Source of the DNA: Pandoraea bronchicola
GTDB lineage: Bacteria > Pseudomonadota > Gammaproteobacteria > Burkholderiales > Burkholderiaceae
Reading direction: 5' to 3'
Length of the DNA: 64,000 nucleotides
NCBI RefSeq assembly: GCF_902459805.1
Contig: NZ_CABPST010000001.1
Span: 1-64,000 of the forward strand
This document shows, piece by piece, positions 56,624-64,000 of this stretch. Within the stretch, counting starts at the first letter, position 1. Each line of letters starts with the position of its first letter. The translations under genes and the position numbers were made by a program. The notes under the pieces are model-generated. The model had not been told where the DNA came from, made no database searches, and worked only from the letters and a program-made list of their open reading frames with translations.

Positions 56624-56702
56624 TGTCTTGCTCCAGAAGAATCGGTCGTTGTGCCGACATGCGGCACATCGGCCGGCAGTATAGCCGCTCAGGCCCTAAT
56701 GG

Positions 56703-57140
56703 TCATGCCGGCCACGCCGGAACACGGTCCAATTCTGCCACGATCGCCTCGCGCAGCGCGGGCATCCGGGCGGCGCGCCCGGCGAGCACCGTCTGCGGCA
56801 ATTCGCGTTGCGGCGCGCTCCAGACCGAGCCGGGAAAATGAACGTCGTCCCGATACCGGGGAATCACGTGCCAATGCACGTGCGGCACCATATTGCCCAG
56901 ACTGGCCACGTTGACCTTGTCGGGCGACATGACCGTGCGCTGGGCCGTCTCGACGCCAAACACCACACGCATCACGTGTTCGCGGGCGGCTTCCGGCAGA
57001 TCGCTCATTTCCGCGACATGGGCATGCCAGATGACCCGCGCGAAGCCCGGATAACCGTTTTCGTTCGCGAGCACTACGCGCAGCACCGGATCGCGCCACA
57101 CCACTTCACCACCATTTCCGGTGCAAAACGGACATTCCAT
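56703..57140 (-). CDS. HIT-family hydrolase
   Basis: A 145-aa histidine-triad protein. MECPFCTGNGGEVVWRDPVLRVVLANENGYPGFARVIWHAHV opens with a CxxC pair, and VPHVHWHVIPRYRDD carries the HxHxH active site. HIT proteins hydrolyse nucleoside phosphoramidates or related substrates; the exact one here is unknown. It precedes the DUF971 gene by 79 bases on the same strand. Confidence 0.9.
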   Translation of the reverse strand: MECPFCTGNGGEVVWRDPVLRVVLANENGYPGFARVIWHAHVAEMSDLPEAAREHVMRVVFGVETAQRTVMSPDKVNVASLGNMVPHVHWHVIPRYRDDVHFPGSVWSAPQRELPQTVLAGRAARMPALREAIVAELDRVPAWPA

Positions 57141-57168
57141 GATCGTTCTCCCTTAGTTTGTCTGCCGT

Positions 57169-57228
57169 GCACCGACGCCGGCACCTTCACCGGCACCTTC
57201 ACTGGCACCCTCACCGGCACCATCACCA
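57169..57228. repeat. Five 12-bp tandem repeats between the HIT gene and the CPA1 antiporter gene
   Basis: Five degenerate units of GCACCTTCACCG lie in tandem just past the antiporter stop and before the HIT gene. The repeat is open in several frames on both strands. Confidence 0.85.
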
Positions 57229-57241
57229 GACGCGGCTCGCA

Positions 57242-58930
57242 TCAGTGCTTCCTGCTCTTTTTGCGCTTGCCGGTGGCCGGGTCTACCGGTCCGAGCGCGA
57301 GTTCGGCGAAGTCGATCTCGCTGAGCAACTCGCGCAACGTCTCGTCGTTGATGCGATGCGTGATGCGCAGGCGCGACAGCTCCACCCGCTCGGCCTGCAG
57401 CGCCGCCGCCCGCAAGCGTCGCTCGACTTCGACCTCGCGCACCGCCCGCTCGCGCATCTCGTCCGTGGCGCTCGACGCATTGAGCGTGCGGCGATAGCGT
57501 CCCATCACCCGGGCGGCCGCTTCGGCACACACGGCGGTGTCGAGTTCATCGCCCGACTTCGCAATCACTTTCTGCAACGACTCGACGGCGCGAATTGCCG
57601 CCTCCGACGCCGCCAGCCGCGCCTCGCCCATCTCGCGATTGCGTGCGTCCTCGGCTGGCCAACGCACGCCGCGCAGCAGGACCGGCAAGCCGAGGCTGCC
57701 ACCGATGAGCGACAGCAGGATCACACCGGCGGCCAGAAAGATCAGCAGATCGCGCCCCGGGAAAGGCGCTCCGCCCGGCAATGCCAGCGGCACCGACAGC
57801 GCACCGGCCAGCGTGACCGCGCCGCGCACGCCCGAGAGGGCCGTCACGCCGGTAAAGCGAATGCCGGGCTTCATCGTGATTTCACCGCGGCGCATGCCGA
57901 GGAAATACATCACCCGCCACGCGACCCACACCCAGCAGAAGCGCAGCACGATGAGCGCTGCCGAGATCGCGCCGACGTAGGACATCAGTTCGCCGAGGTT
58001 CACGAGCGTCCCCCACAGATGCTCGTTCGGGCGCAGTGCGGCGCGCACGATATCCGGCAATTGCAGGCCCAGCAGCACGAACACCGCGCCGTTGAATACG
58101 AATTCGAGCATCGACCACACACCGTTGCCGAGAATGCGCGTCGCGGTGCGGGAGTTGAGCAGATCGGTCGAGCTGACCGTCATGCCGGCGGCCACGGCCG
58201 CGAGAATGCCCGAAAAGCCGAAGTGTTCGGCCAGCAGATAGGCCGCGAACGGCAGAAGCAGCAGGAGCAGCACGACAGTCGCGGGCTCCTCCGTGCTCGC
58301 GTCCATCACCCGGCGATGAAATTGCGTGAAGAGCCACGTCACGGCCCAGCCAGCGAGCAAGCCGCCCAACGCGATGACGAAAAAGGAGAAAGTCGCGCTA
58401 CCGATGGAGAACAGTCCCGTGGTGGCGGCGACGAGCGCGAACTTGAAGACGACGAGACCCGATGCATCGTTCATCATCGCCTCGCCCTCGAGCACGTGCA
58501 TGAGCCGCGTGGGCATGCGCATGCGTCCCGTGAGTGCGGAGACGGCCACGGCATCGGTCGGTGAGAGCACGGCGCCGAGCGCGAACGCCACGGCAAGCGG
58601 AATCGACGGAATCATCCAGTGGATGAAATACCCCACACCGAGCACCGTGAAGATCACGAGGCCGAGCGCCATGGCGACAATCGGCACGCGCAGATGCCAG
58701 AACTCGCGTTTGGGCATGCGCCAGCCGTCGGCGAAGAGCAGTGGCGGGATGAACAGCAGGAAGAAAATCTCGGGGTCGAGATCGATGTGCAGCCCCGCGC
58801 CCGGATAGGCGAGCGCGGCGCCCACGGCGATCTGCACGAGCGGTACCGGCAGAAATCTGACGAGGCTGACCAGCACGCCGGTCAGCGCCACCACAAACAG
58901 CAGGATGAGTGCTGTGTAGACTACCTCCAT
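57242..58930 (-). CDS. CPA1-family Na+/H+ antiporter
   Basis: A 562-aa protein with about 12 membrane helices. MEVVYTALILLFVVALTGVLVSLVRFLPVPLVQIAVGAALA is the first helix; LGAVLSPTDAVAVSALTGRMRMPTRLMHVLEGEAMMNDASGLVVFKFAL contains the conserved ion-binding TD and ND residues. The C-terminal 160 residues are cytoplasmic and charged, ending KRKKSRKH. The start has a strong GGAGGTGG. It is a cation/proton antiporter; ion preference unknown. Confidence 0.9.
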   Translation of the reverse strand: MEVVYTALILLFVVALTGVLVSLVRFLPVPLVQIAVGAALAYPGAGLHIDLDPEIFFLLFIPPLLFADGWRMPKREFWHLRVPIVAMALGLVIFTVLGVGYFIHWMIPSIPLAVAFALGAVLSPTDAVAVSALTGRMRMPTRLMHVLEGEAMMNDASGLVVFKFALVAATTGLFSIGSATFSFFVIALGGLLAGWAVTWLFTQFHRRVMDASTEEPATVVLLLLLLPFAAYLLAEHFGFSGILAAVAAGMTVSSTDLLNSRTATRILGNGVWSMLEFVFNGAVFVLLGLQLPDIVRAALRPNEHLWGTLVNLGELMSYVGAISAALIVLRFCWVWVAWRVMYFLGMRRGEITMKPGIRFTGVTALSGVRGAVTLAGALSVPLALPGGAPFPGRDLLIFLAAGVILLSLIGGSLGLPVLLRGVRWPAEDARNREMGEARLAASEAAIRAVESLQKVIAKSGDELDTAVCAEAAARVMGRYRRTLNASSATDEMRERAVREVEVERRLRAAALQAERVELSRLRITHRINDETLRELLSEIDFAELALGPVDPATGKRKKSRKH

Positions 58931-58982
58931 GCCACCTCCGTGGTCCGTCGGTCAGGCATCGGCCGCGTCCCTGAGAGGTGCA

Positions 58983-61900
58983 TCAGACCAGCACGCGTTC
59001 GATGCCGCCGTTGTTCGCATCCTTGACATAGTCCACCAGCCACTCGTCGCCCAGCACATGCTTGGCGATCTCGACGACGATGTAGTCGGCCGTGACGTTA
59101 GCGTCTTCGTTGTAGCGCGACAGACCTTGCAGGCACGACGGGCAGCTCGTCAGGATCTTGACGTCGTCGACCTTGCCGTCCGCACGCAACTTCGCAGCGC
59201 CCTTGCGCATCTCTTCTTCCTTGCGGAAGCGGATCTGCGTCGAAATGTCGGGGCGCGTGACTGCCAGCGTACCCGATTCGCCACAGCAGCGATCATTCTT
59301 CTCGATCTTGTAGCCGTCGTTCTCGCTGCCCATCAACTGGTTCACGAGCTTGACCGGGTCCATCGTCTTGATCGGCGTGTGGCATGGGTCGTGATACATG
59401 TAACGCGTACCGTTCACGCCTTCGAGCTTCACATCCTTCTCGAGCAGATATTCGTGGATGTCGACGATACGGCAGCCCGGGAAGATCTTCTCGAATTCAT
59501 AGCCTGCGAGCTGGTCGTAGCAAGTGCCGCACGACACGACCACGGTCTTGATGTCGAGATAGTTCAGCGTGTTCGCCATGCGGTGGAACAACACGCGGTT
59601 GTCCGTCACGATCTTCTCGGCCTTCTCGCCCTGCCCCGAGCCGCGCTGCGGATAACCGCAGCACAGATAACCCGGCGGCAGCACGGTCTGCACGCCCACA
59701 TGCCAGAGCATCGCCTGCGTGGCCAGTCCGACTTGCGAGAACAGGCGCTCCGAGCCGCAGCCCGGGAAGTAGAACACCGCTTCCGAATCCACCGTGGTGG
59801 CCTTCGGGTTACGAATGATCGGCACGACCTTGTTGTCTTCGATGTCGAGCAGTGCGCGCGCCGTCTTCTTCGGCAGGTTGCCCGGCATCTTCTTGTTGAC
59901 GAAGTGGATCACCTCTTCGCGCAACGGCGGCTTGCCCACAGTTGCAGGCGGGTGAGCGGTCTGCTTCTTCGCGATCTTCTTGAAGATGTCCGCGCCGAAA
60001 CGCTGCGCCTTGTAGCCCCAGTCGATCATCACCTTGCGCGTGATGTTGATCGTCTCCGGGTTGGTGGCGTTCAGGAAGAACATGCCTGCCGCGGCGCCCG
60101 GGTTGAACTTCTTCTTGCCCATCTTGCGCAACAGGTTGCGCATGTTCATCGTCACGTCGCCGAAGTCGATCTTCACCGGGCATGGCGTCACGCACTTGTG
60201 GCAGACCGTGCAGTGATCGGCCACGTCGTTGAACTCGTCCCAATGCTTGATCGACACACCGCGGCGCGTCTGCTCTTCATACAGGAACGCCTCGATGAGC
60301 AGCGACGTGGCAAGAATCTTGTTGCGCGGGCTGTACAACAGGTTCGCGCGCGGCACGTGCGTGGCGCACACCGGCTTGCACTTGCCGCAGCGCAGGCAGT
60401 CCTTCACGCTGTCGGCAATCGCACCGATGTCCGATTGCTGCATGATGAGCGATTCGTAGCCCATCAGCCCGAAGCTGGGCGTATAGGCGTTGCGCAGGTC
60501 GGCGGGCAGTTCGGGCATGTCGAGCAGCTTGCCCTTGTTGAAGCGTCCTTCCGGGTCCACGCGTTGCTTGTACGCGCGGAATTCCCCGATCTCCGCTTCC
60601 GTCAGGAACTCCAGCTTGGTGATGCCGATGCCGTGTTCGCCCGAGATCACGCCATCGAGCGAGCGCGCAATCTTCATGATGCGAGCCACGGCCTTGTGCG
60701 CATCCTGGAGCATCTCGTAGTTATCCGAGTTCACCGGGATATTCGTGTGCACGTTGCCATCGCCGGCGTGCATGTGCAGCGCGACGAACACGCGGCCATG
60801 CAGCACGCGCTTATGAATCGCTTGCGCTTCGTCGAGGATCGGCTTGAACTCGCCGCCCGTGAAAATCTGGCGCAGCTCGGCACGGATCTCCTGCTTCCAC
60901 GACACACGGACCGTACGGTCCTGCAGCAGGTCGATCAGGCGCGTCTGCGGCTGCTTGTTCAGCCGATCGTTCAGCGCCACGTTCATGTCGCGGATGCCGT
61001 GACGATTGAGCAGCGGAATGGCTTCGGCCAGCGGCAGTTCGAAGTGATCGCGCAGGAACACCCAACGCGCGCGCACGTCGCGCAACAGCGTGAGCGCCGT
61101 CTGCACGCGGTCTTCGAGCAATTCGGCCGACGGAATCTCATTCGCGTCGTCGGTCTTGCCCAGCGGCAGATTGCCGGCTTCGAAAAACGCTTCGAGCGCG
61201 TCGACCAGTTGCAGCTTGTTCTTGAGCGACAGCTCGATGTTGATGCGTTCGATGTGATCCGTGTACTCGCCCATGCGCGGCAGCGGAATCACCACGTCTT
61301 CGTTAATCTTGAAGGCGTTGGTGTGGCGCGCGATGGCGGCGGTGCGCGAACGGTCGAGCCAGAACTTCTTGCGCGCCTCGGCCGACACGGCGACAAAGCC
61401 TTCGCCGCTCTTGCCGTTGGCCATGCGAATGACTTCCGACGTCGCTTGTGCGACCGCGTTGTTGTCGTCGCCAACGATATCGCCGATCAGCACCATCTTC
61501 GGGAACGCGTTGCGCTTCGACTTCGTGGCATAGCCCACGGCGCGCAGATAGCGTTCGTCCAGATGCTCGAGGCCGGCCAGAATGGCGCCGCCCGCGGCCG
61601 TCTGCGCGAACATGTAGTCCTTGATCTCGACGATGCTCGGAATCGCTTCCTTCGCCTGGCCGAAGAATTCCAGACAGACCGTCCGCGTGTGCGCAGGCAT
61701 CTTGTGCAGAATCCAGCGTGCGCTCGTGATCAGCCCGTCGCAGCCTTCCTTCTGAATGCCGGGCAGGCCGGCGAGGAACTTGTCCGTAACGTCCTTGCCG
61801 AGGCCTTCCTTACGGAAGCGTTTGCCCTCGATCTCCAGCATCTCCGTCTTGAGCAGCACGGCGCCCGGCGCCTGATTGCCGTCGAACCACTTCAGCTCGA

Positions 61901-62978
61901 AGCGAGCGACAGGAATGTCGTGAATCTTGCCGAGATTGTGATCGTGGCGGGTAACTTCGAGCCAGTTGCCTTGCGGGTCGACCATGCGCCACCACGCGAG
62001 GTTATCGAGCGCGGTGCCCCACAGCACGGCCTTCTTGCCGCCGGCGTTCATTGCCACGTTGCCGCCGATGCACGACGCGTCGATCGACGTCGGGTCGACC
62101 GCAAACACCAGGCCGGCACGTTCGGCAGCTTCGGCGACACGGCGCGTCACAACGCCTGCGCCCGAGAAAATCGTCGGCACGGGGTGATCGACACCCGGCA
62201 GTTGCGAGTACTCGACTTCGTCGAGTTGCTCGAGCTTTTCCGTATTGATCACGGCCGAGAACGGCGTGAGCGGAATGGCGCCGCCCGTATAGCCGGTACC
62301 GCCCCCGCGCGGGATGACTGTCAGACCCAGTTCGAAACAGCCCTTCACCAGCGCTGCCATTTCGGCTTCGCTATCCGGCGTGAGCACGACGAACGGGTAT
62401 TCCACGCGCCAGTCGGTGGCGTCCGTCACATGCGAGACGCGCGACAGACCGTCGAACTTGATGTTGTCGTGGGCGGTCGTGCGGCCGAGCACCTTCTTCG
62501 CGCGGCGGCGCAGTTCGGCCATCTTGTCGAACTCGGCGGCGAAGTCTGCCACGGCACGGCGAGCGGCCACTTCCAGTTGCTCGACGCGGGCAGCGCGTTC
62601 GCGGCCGGTCGCATCGGCGTGCTCGGCCACATCGGCGCGACGGCGCTTGTCGATCTCGTTCAGACGGTGATCGAGTGCGCCGATCAGCAGTTTGCGCCGT
62701 TTCGGATTGTCGAGCAGGTCGTCTTGCAGATAGGGATTGCGGCGAACCACCCAAATGTCGCCGAGCACTTCATACAGCATGCGGGCCGAGCGGCCGGTGC
62801 GGCGCTCTGCGCGAAGTTCATCGAGGATGGCCCAGGCGTCGGCGCCCAGCAGGCGCATGACGATTTCGCGATCCGAAAACGACGTGTAGTTATAGGGAAT
62901 CTCGCGCAGTCGCGGGGGTTGCGCGGCTACGGCATGCTTGGCGTCGTGCGGCTCGAAGGCAGGCAAGGGTGCGTTCAT
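58983..62978 (-). CDS. FAD/FMN-binding and Fe-S-binding oxidoreductase (DUF3683-GlcD-like-GlpC-like)
   Basis: A very long protein, about 1331 aa from the ATG at 62978 (or 1341 from 63008). An N-terminal DUF3683-like region (residues about 20-150) is followed by an FAD-binding PCMH domain ([50 protein letters not shown]), a lactate/glycolate-oxidase C-domain with [16 protein letters not shown] and [13 protein letters not shown], two 4Fe-4S motifs ([25 protein letters not shown]), and a cysteine-rich C-terminal domain of GlpC/LutA type ([37 protein letters not shown]). It probably oxidises a 2-hydroxyacid and passes electrons to the respiratory chain; substrate unknown. Confidence 0.9.
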   Translation of the reverse strand: MNAPLPAFEPHDAKHAVAAQPPRLREIPYNYTSFSDREIVMRLLGADAWAILDELRAERRTGRSARMLYEVLGDIWVVRRNPYLQDDLLDNPKRRKLLIGALDHRLNEIDKRRRADVAEHADATGRERAARVEQLEVAARRAVADFAAEFDKMAELRRRAKKVLGRTTAHDNIKFDGLSRVSHVTDATDWRVEYPFVVLTPDSEAEMAALVKGCFELGLTVIPRGGGTGYTGGAIPLTPFSAVINTEKLEQLDEVEYSQLPGVDHPVPTIFSGAGVVTRRVAEAAERAGLVFAVDPTSIDASCIGGNVAMNAGGKKAVLWGTALDNLAWWRMVDPQGNWLEVTRHDHNLGKIHDIPVARFELKWFDGNQAPGAVLLKTEMLEIEGKRFRKEGLGKDVTDKFLAGLPGIQKEGCDGLITSARWILHKMPAHTRTVCLEFFGQAKEAIPSIVEIKDYMFAQTAAGGAILAGLEHLDERYLRAVGYATKSKRNAFPKMVLIGDIVGDDNNAVAQATSEVIRMANGKSGEGFVAVSAEARKKFWLDRSRTAAIARHTNAFKINEDVVIPLPRMGEYTDHIERINIELSLKNKLQLVDALEAFFEAGNLPLGKTDDANEIPSAELLEDRVQTALTLLRDVRARWVFLRDHFELPLAEAIPLLNRHGIRDMNVALNDRLNKQPQTRLIDLLQDRTVRVSWKQEIRAELRQIFTGGEFKPILDEAQAIHKRVLHGRVFVALHMHAGDGNVHTNIPVNSDNYEMLQDAHKAVARIMKIARSLDGVISGEHGIGITKLEFLTEAEIGEFRAYKQRVDPEGRFNKGKLLDMPELPADLRNAYTPSFGLMGYESLIMQQSDIGAIADSVKDCLRCGKCKPVCATHVPRANLLYSPRNKILATSLLIEAFLYEEQTRRGVSIKHWDEFNDVADHCTVCHKCVTPCPVKIDFGDVTMNMRNLLRKMGKKKFNPGAAAGMFFLNATNPETINITRKVMIDWGYKAQRFGADIFKKIAKKQTAHPPATVGKPPLREEVIHFVNKKMPGNLPKKTARALLDIEDNKVVPIIRNPKATTVDSEAVFYFPGCGSERLFSQVGLATQAMLWHVGVQTVLPPGYLCCGYPQRGSGQGEKAEKIVTDNRVLFHRMANTLNYLDIKTVVVSCGTCYDQLAGYEFEKIFPGCRIVDIHEYLLEKDVKLEGVNGTRYMYHDPCHTPIKTMDPVKLVNQLMGSENDGYKIEKNDRCCGESGTLAVTRPDISTQIRFRKEEEMRKGAAKLRADGKVDDVKILTSCPSCLQGLSRYNEDANVTADYIVVEIAKHVLGDEWLVDYVKDANNGGIERVLV

Positions 62979-63008
62979 CTTGTCGGGCTCGTCAGTGCGG
63001 CGGTGCAT

Positions 63009-63553
63009 CCGCCGTCGGCGTTCGTCTCGCGGGACGCGCCGAAAGTCAAAATCGGGTATGCGCTAGAGATGCCGGTGGCAGACGCGACGGATGCGCGCGC
63101 GCCGGCAACAAACGATCTGCGGTCAGCGAGATCGACGACTGCCGTGCGAAGACGTCGATGACGAATCGTGTCCTGTCATCGAGCAGATGCACAGAGGGGT
63201 GAGGCAGTTGGTGCGCATGCCCAGATCTTTCTTCCGGCTTGGAAAGTGTTGGTAGGGGAATGTAGGCCGAATTGTACTTCATTGCACCGCAACACGTTGG
63301 CGCCGCACCGAATTCCCCCGTCGCGGCGCGCGATTCCCCTACTCGCCGATCGCCGGCGGGTTCATCGAAGCGTTGATGTCATCTTTACGACCTGCCGCCA
63401 CACGAATCGCCCCCGCCAAACCCTCGCCCTGCGTATAGCGCTATATCCCTTTATATACAGCGACTTGCGACACATTCCCGGGCTGAAATTTCTAACGAAT
63501 GGGAGTATGTTTGGCCGATCCCCCGCTTCATCCACCCGTCAAGAGGTGCCTCT
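63009..63553. other. Gap before the [2Fe-2S] subunit gene
   Basis: About 545 bases with no gene. Holds the 63434-63445 palindrome and A+T-rich stretch (63430-63500) that likely includes the promoter of the rightward oxidoreductase operon. Confidence 0.6.
63434..63445. promoter_or_regulatory. 12-bp perfect palindrome upstream of the [2Fe-2S] subunit gene
   Basis: TATAGCGCTATA, 109 bases before the start, followed by a further TATATAC repeat at 63452-63458. It may be an operator. Confidence 0.4.
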
Positions 63554-64000
63554 ATGGTTTCGTTTCAACTGAACGGCCGCCCTGTGCAGGTCGACGTCGA
63601 CCCTGCCACGCCCCTGCTCTGGACCCTGCGCGACGCGCTCAACATGACCGGCACCAAGTTTGGTTGCGGCATGGCGTTATGCGGCGCATGTACCGTGCAT
63701 CTCGACGGCGCGCCCATACGGAGCTGCATCACGCCGGTCTCTGCGGTCGCGGGCAAAAAAGTCACCACCATTGAAAACGTTGGCGCTGACCCCGTAGGGC
63801 GGGCCGTGCAGGACGCGTGGGTCAAGCACGACGTGCCCCAGTGCGGTTACTGCCAGAGCGGCCAGATCATGTCTGCCGCTGCCTTGTTGCGCGAGAACAA
63901 GCAGCCCAACGACGAGCAGATCGACGCGGCCATGGCGGGCAATATTTGCCGCTGCGGCACCTACGCCCGCATTCGGGCGGCGATCAAGGACGCTGCGGCG
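63554..64000 (+). CDS. Isoquinoline 1-oxidoreductase-type [2Fe-2S] subunit (partial)
   Basis: 149 codons are present from the ATG at 63554 (GAGGTG upstream); the gene runs past the window end, near its natural stop. [33 protein letters not shown] begins the plant-type ferredoxin domain with [15 protein letters not shown] and a cysteine in IRSCITPV; the second cluster is bound by [17 protein letters not shown] and [15 protein letters not shown]. This is the small subunit of xanthine-oxidase-family molybdenum hydroxylases, IorA type. The molybdenum subunit is expected next. Confidence 0.93.
   Translation, partial: MVSFQLNGRPVQVDVDPATPLLWTLRDALNMTGTKFGCGMALCGACTVHLDGAPIRSCITPVSAVAGKKVTTIENVGADPVGRAVQDAWVKHDVPQCGYCQSGQIMSAAALLRENKQPNDEQIDAAMAGNICRCGTYARIRAAIKDAAA

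Noticed and set aside
58929-63161. A 1410-codon open frame on the plus strand
   Set aside because: It is antisense to the FAD/Fe-S oxidoreductase, whose motifs are unmistakable. The plus-strand translation is rich in Arg, His and Val with no domain pattern, as expected for the mirror frame of a GC-rich gene.

Overview
The window is about 64 kb of GC-rich chromosome with densely packed, mostly housekeeping genes. Gene content and order (rplM-rpsI-argC-erpA, fmdB-DUF502-aspS-nudB-clsB, DUF971-ubiE-Tim44-like and ubiJ-ubiB, gltI-gltJKL, edd-eda with hexR) point to a betaproteobacterium of the order Burkholderiales. A Pandoraea or Burkholderia-like organism is my inference from product similarity, not from a search. 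I see no phage, insertion sequence, CRISPR array or tRNA gene.

Layout. 0-4 kb: end of pntB, mtnN, an unrecognised 378-aa protein, and a THUMP RNA methyltransferase. 4-11 kb: an Entner-Doudoroff/gluconate block (gntK, gluconate permease, eda, edd on the minus strand), its probable repressor hexR facing away, and a GhrB-type 2-ketoacid reductase. 11-21 kb: HCCA-isomerase-like protein, hemJ, ruvC and ruvB (no ruvA between them), an MpaB-family oxygenase, a histidine phosphatase, a PEBP protein, dtd and tyrS, then an M23 peptidase with anmK (cell-wall turnover). 21-26 kb: erpA, argC, rpsI, rplM, a predicted small RNA, an OsmC-like protein, and the RNase P RNA gene rnpB. 25-34 kb: DUF3025 gene with pyrC, a class II amidotransferase, the gltIJKL glutamate/aspartate importer, glutamate dehydrogenase and a LysR regulator. 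34-44 kb: an Atm1-type exporter, a hotdog thioesterase, and a fatty-acid beta-oxidation operon led by a TetR regulator. 44-57 kb: clsB, nudB, aspS, DUF502, fmdB, a sodium:solute symporter, a TPMT-like methyltransferase, and the ubiquinone genes ubiB, ubiJ and ubiE. 56-64 kb: DUF971, HIT protein, CPA1 antiporter, a roughly 1330-aa FAD/Fe-S oxidoreductase, and the start of an isoquinoline 1-oxidoreductase-type [2Fe-2S] subunit that runs off the window.

The most interesting item is non-coding. On the minus strand at about 23963-24059 there is a compact transcription unit with a sigma70-type promoter (TTGCGC, 17-bp spacer, TAGACT), a hairpin that displays a CU-rich anti-Shine-Dalgarno sequence in a 10-nt loop, and a strong intrinsic terminator. 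It looks like a translation-repressing small RNA. Other regulatory signals include two 15-bp HexR-like sites in the edd/hexR intergenic region, a 19-bp LysR-type inverted repeat upstream of gdhA, two palindromes between gdhA and gltI, a stem-loop between gltI and gltJ, and a TetR-type site before the beta-oxidation operon. The missing ruvA and several 9-12-bp tandem repeats at gene ends are also worth checking.
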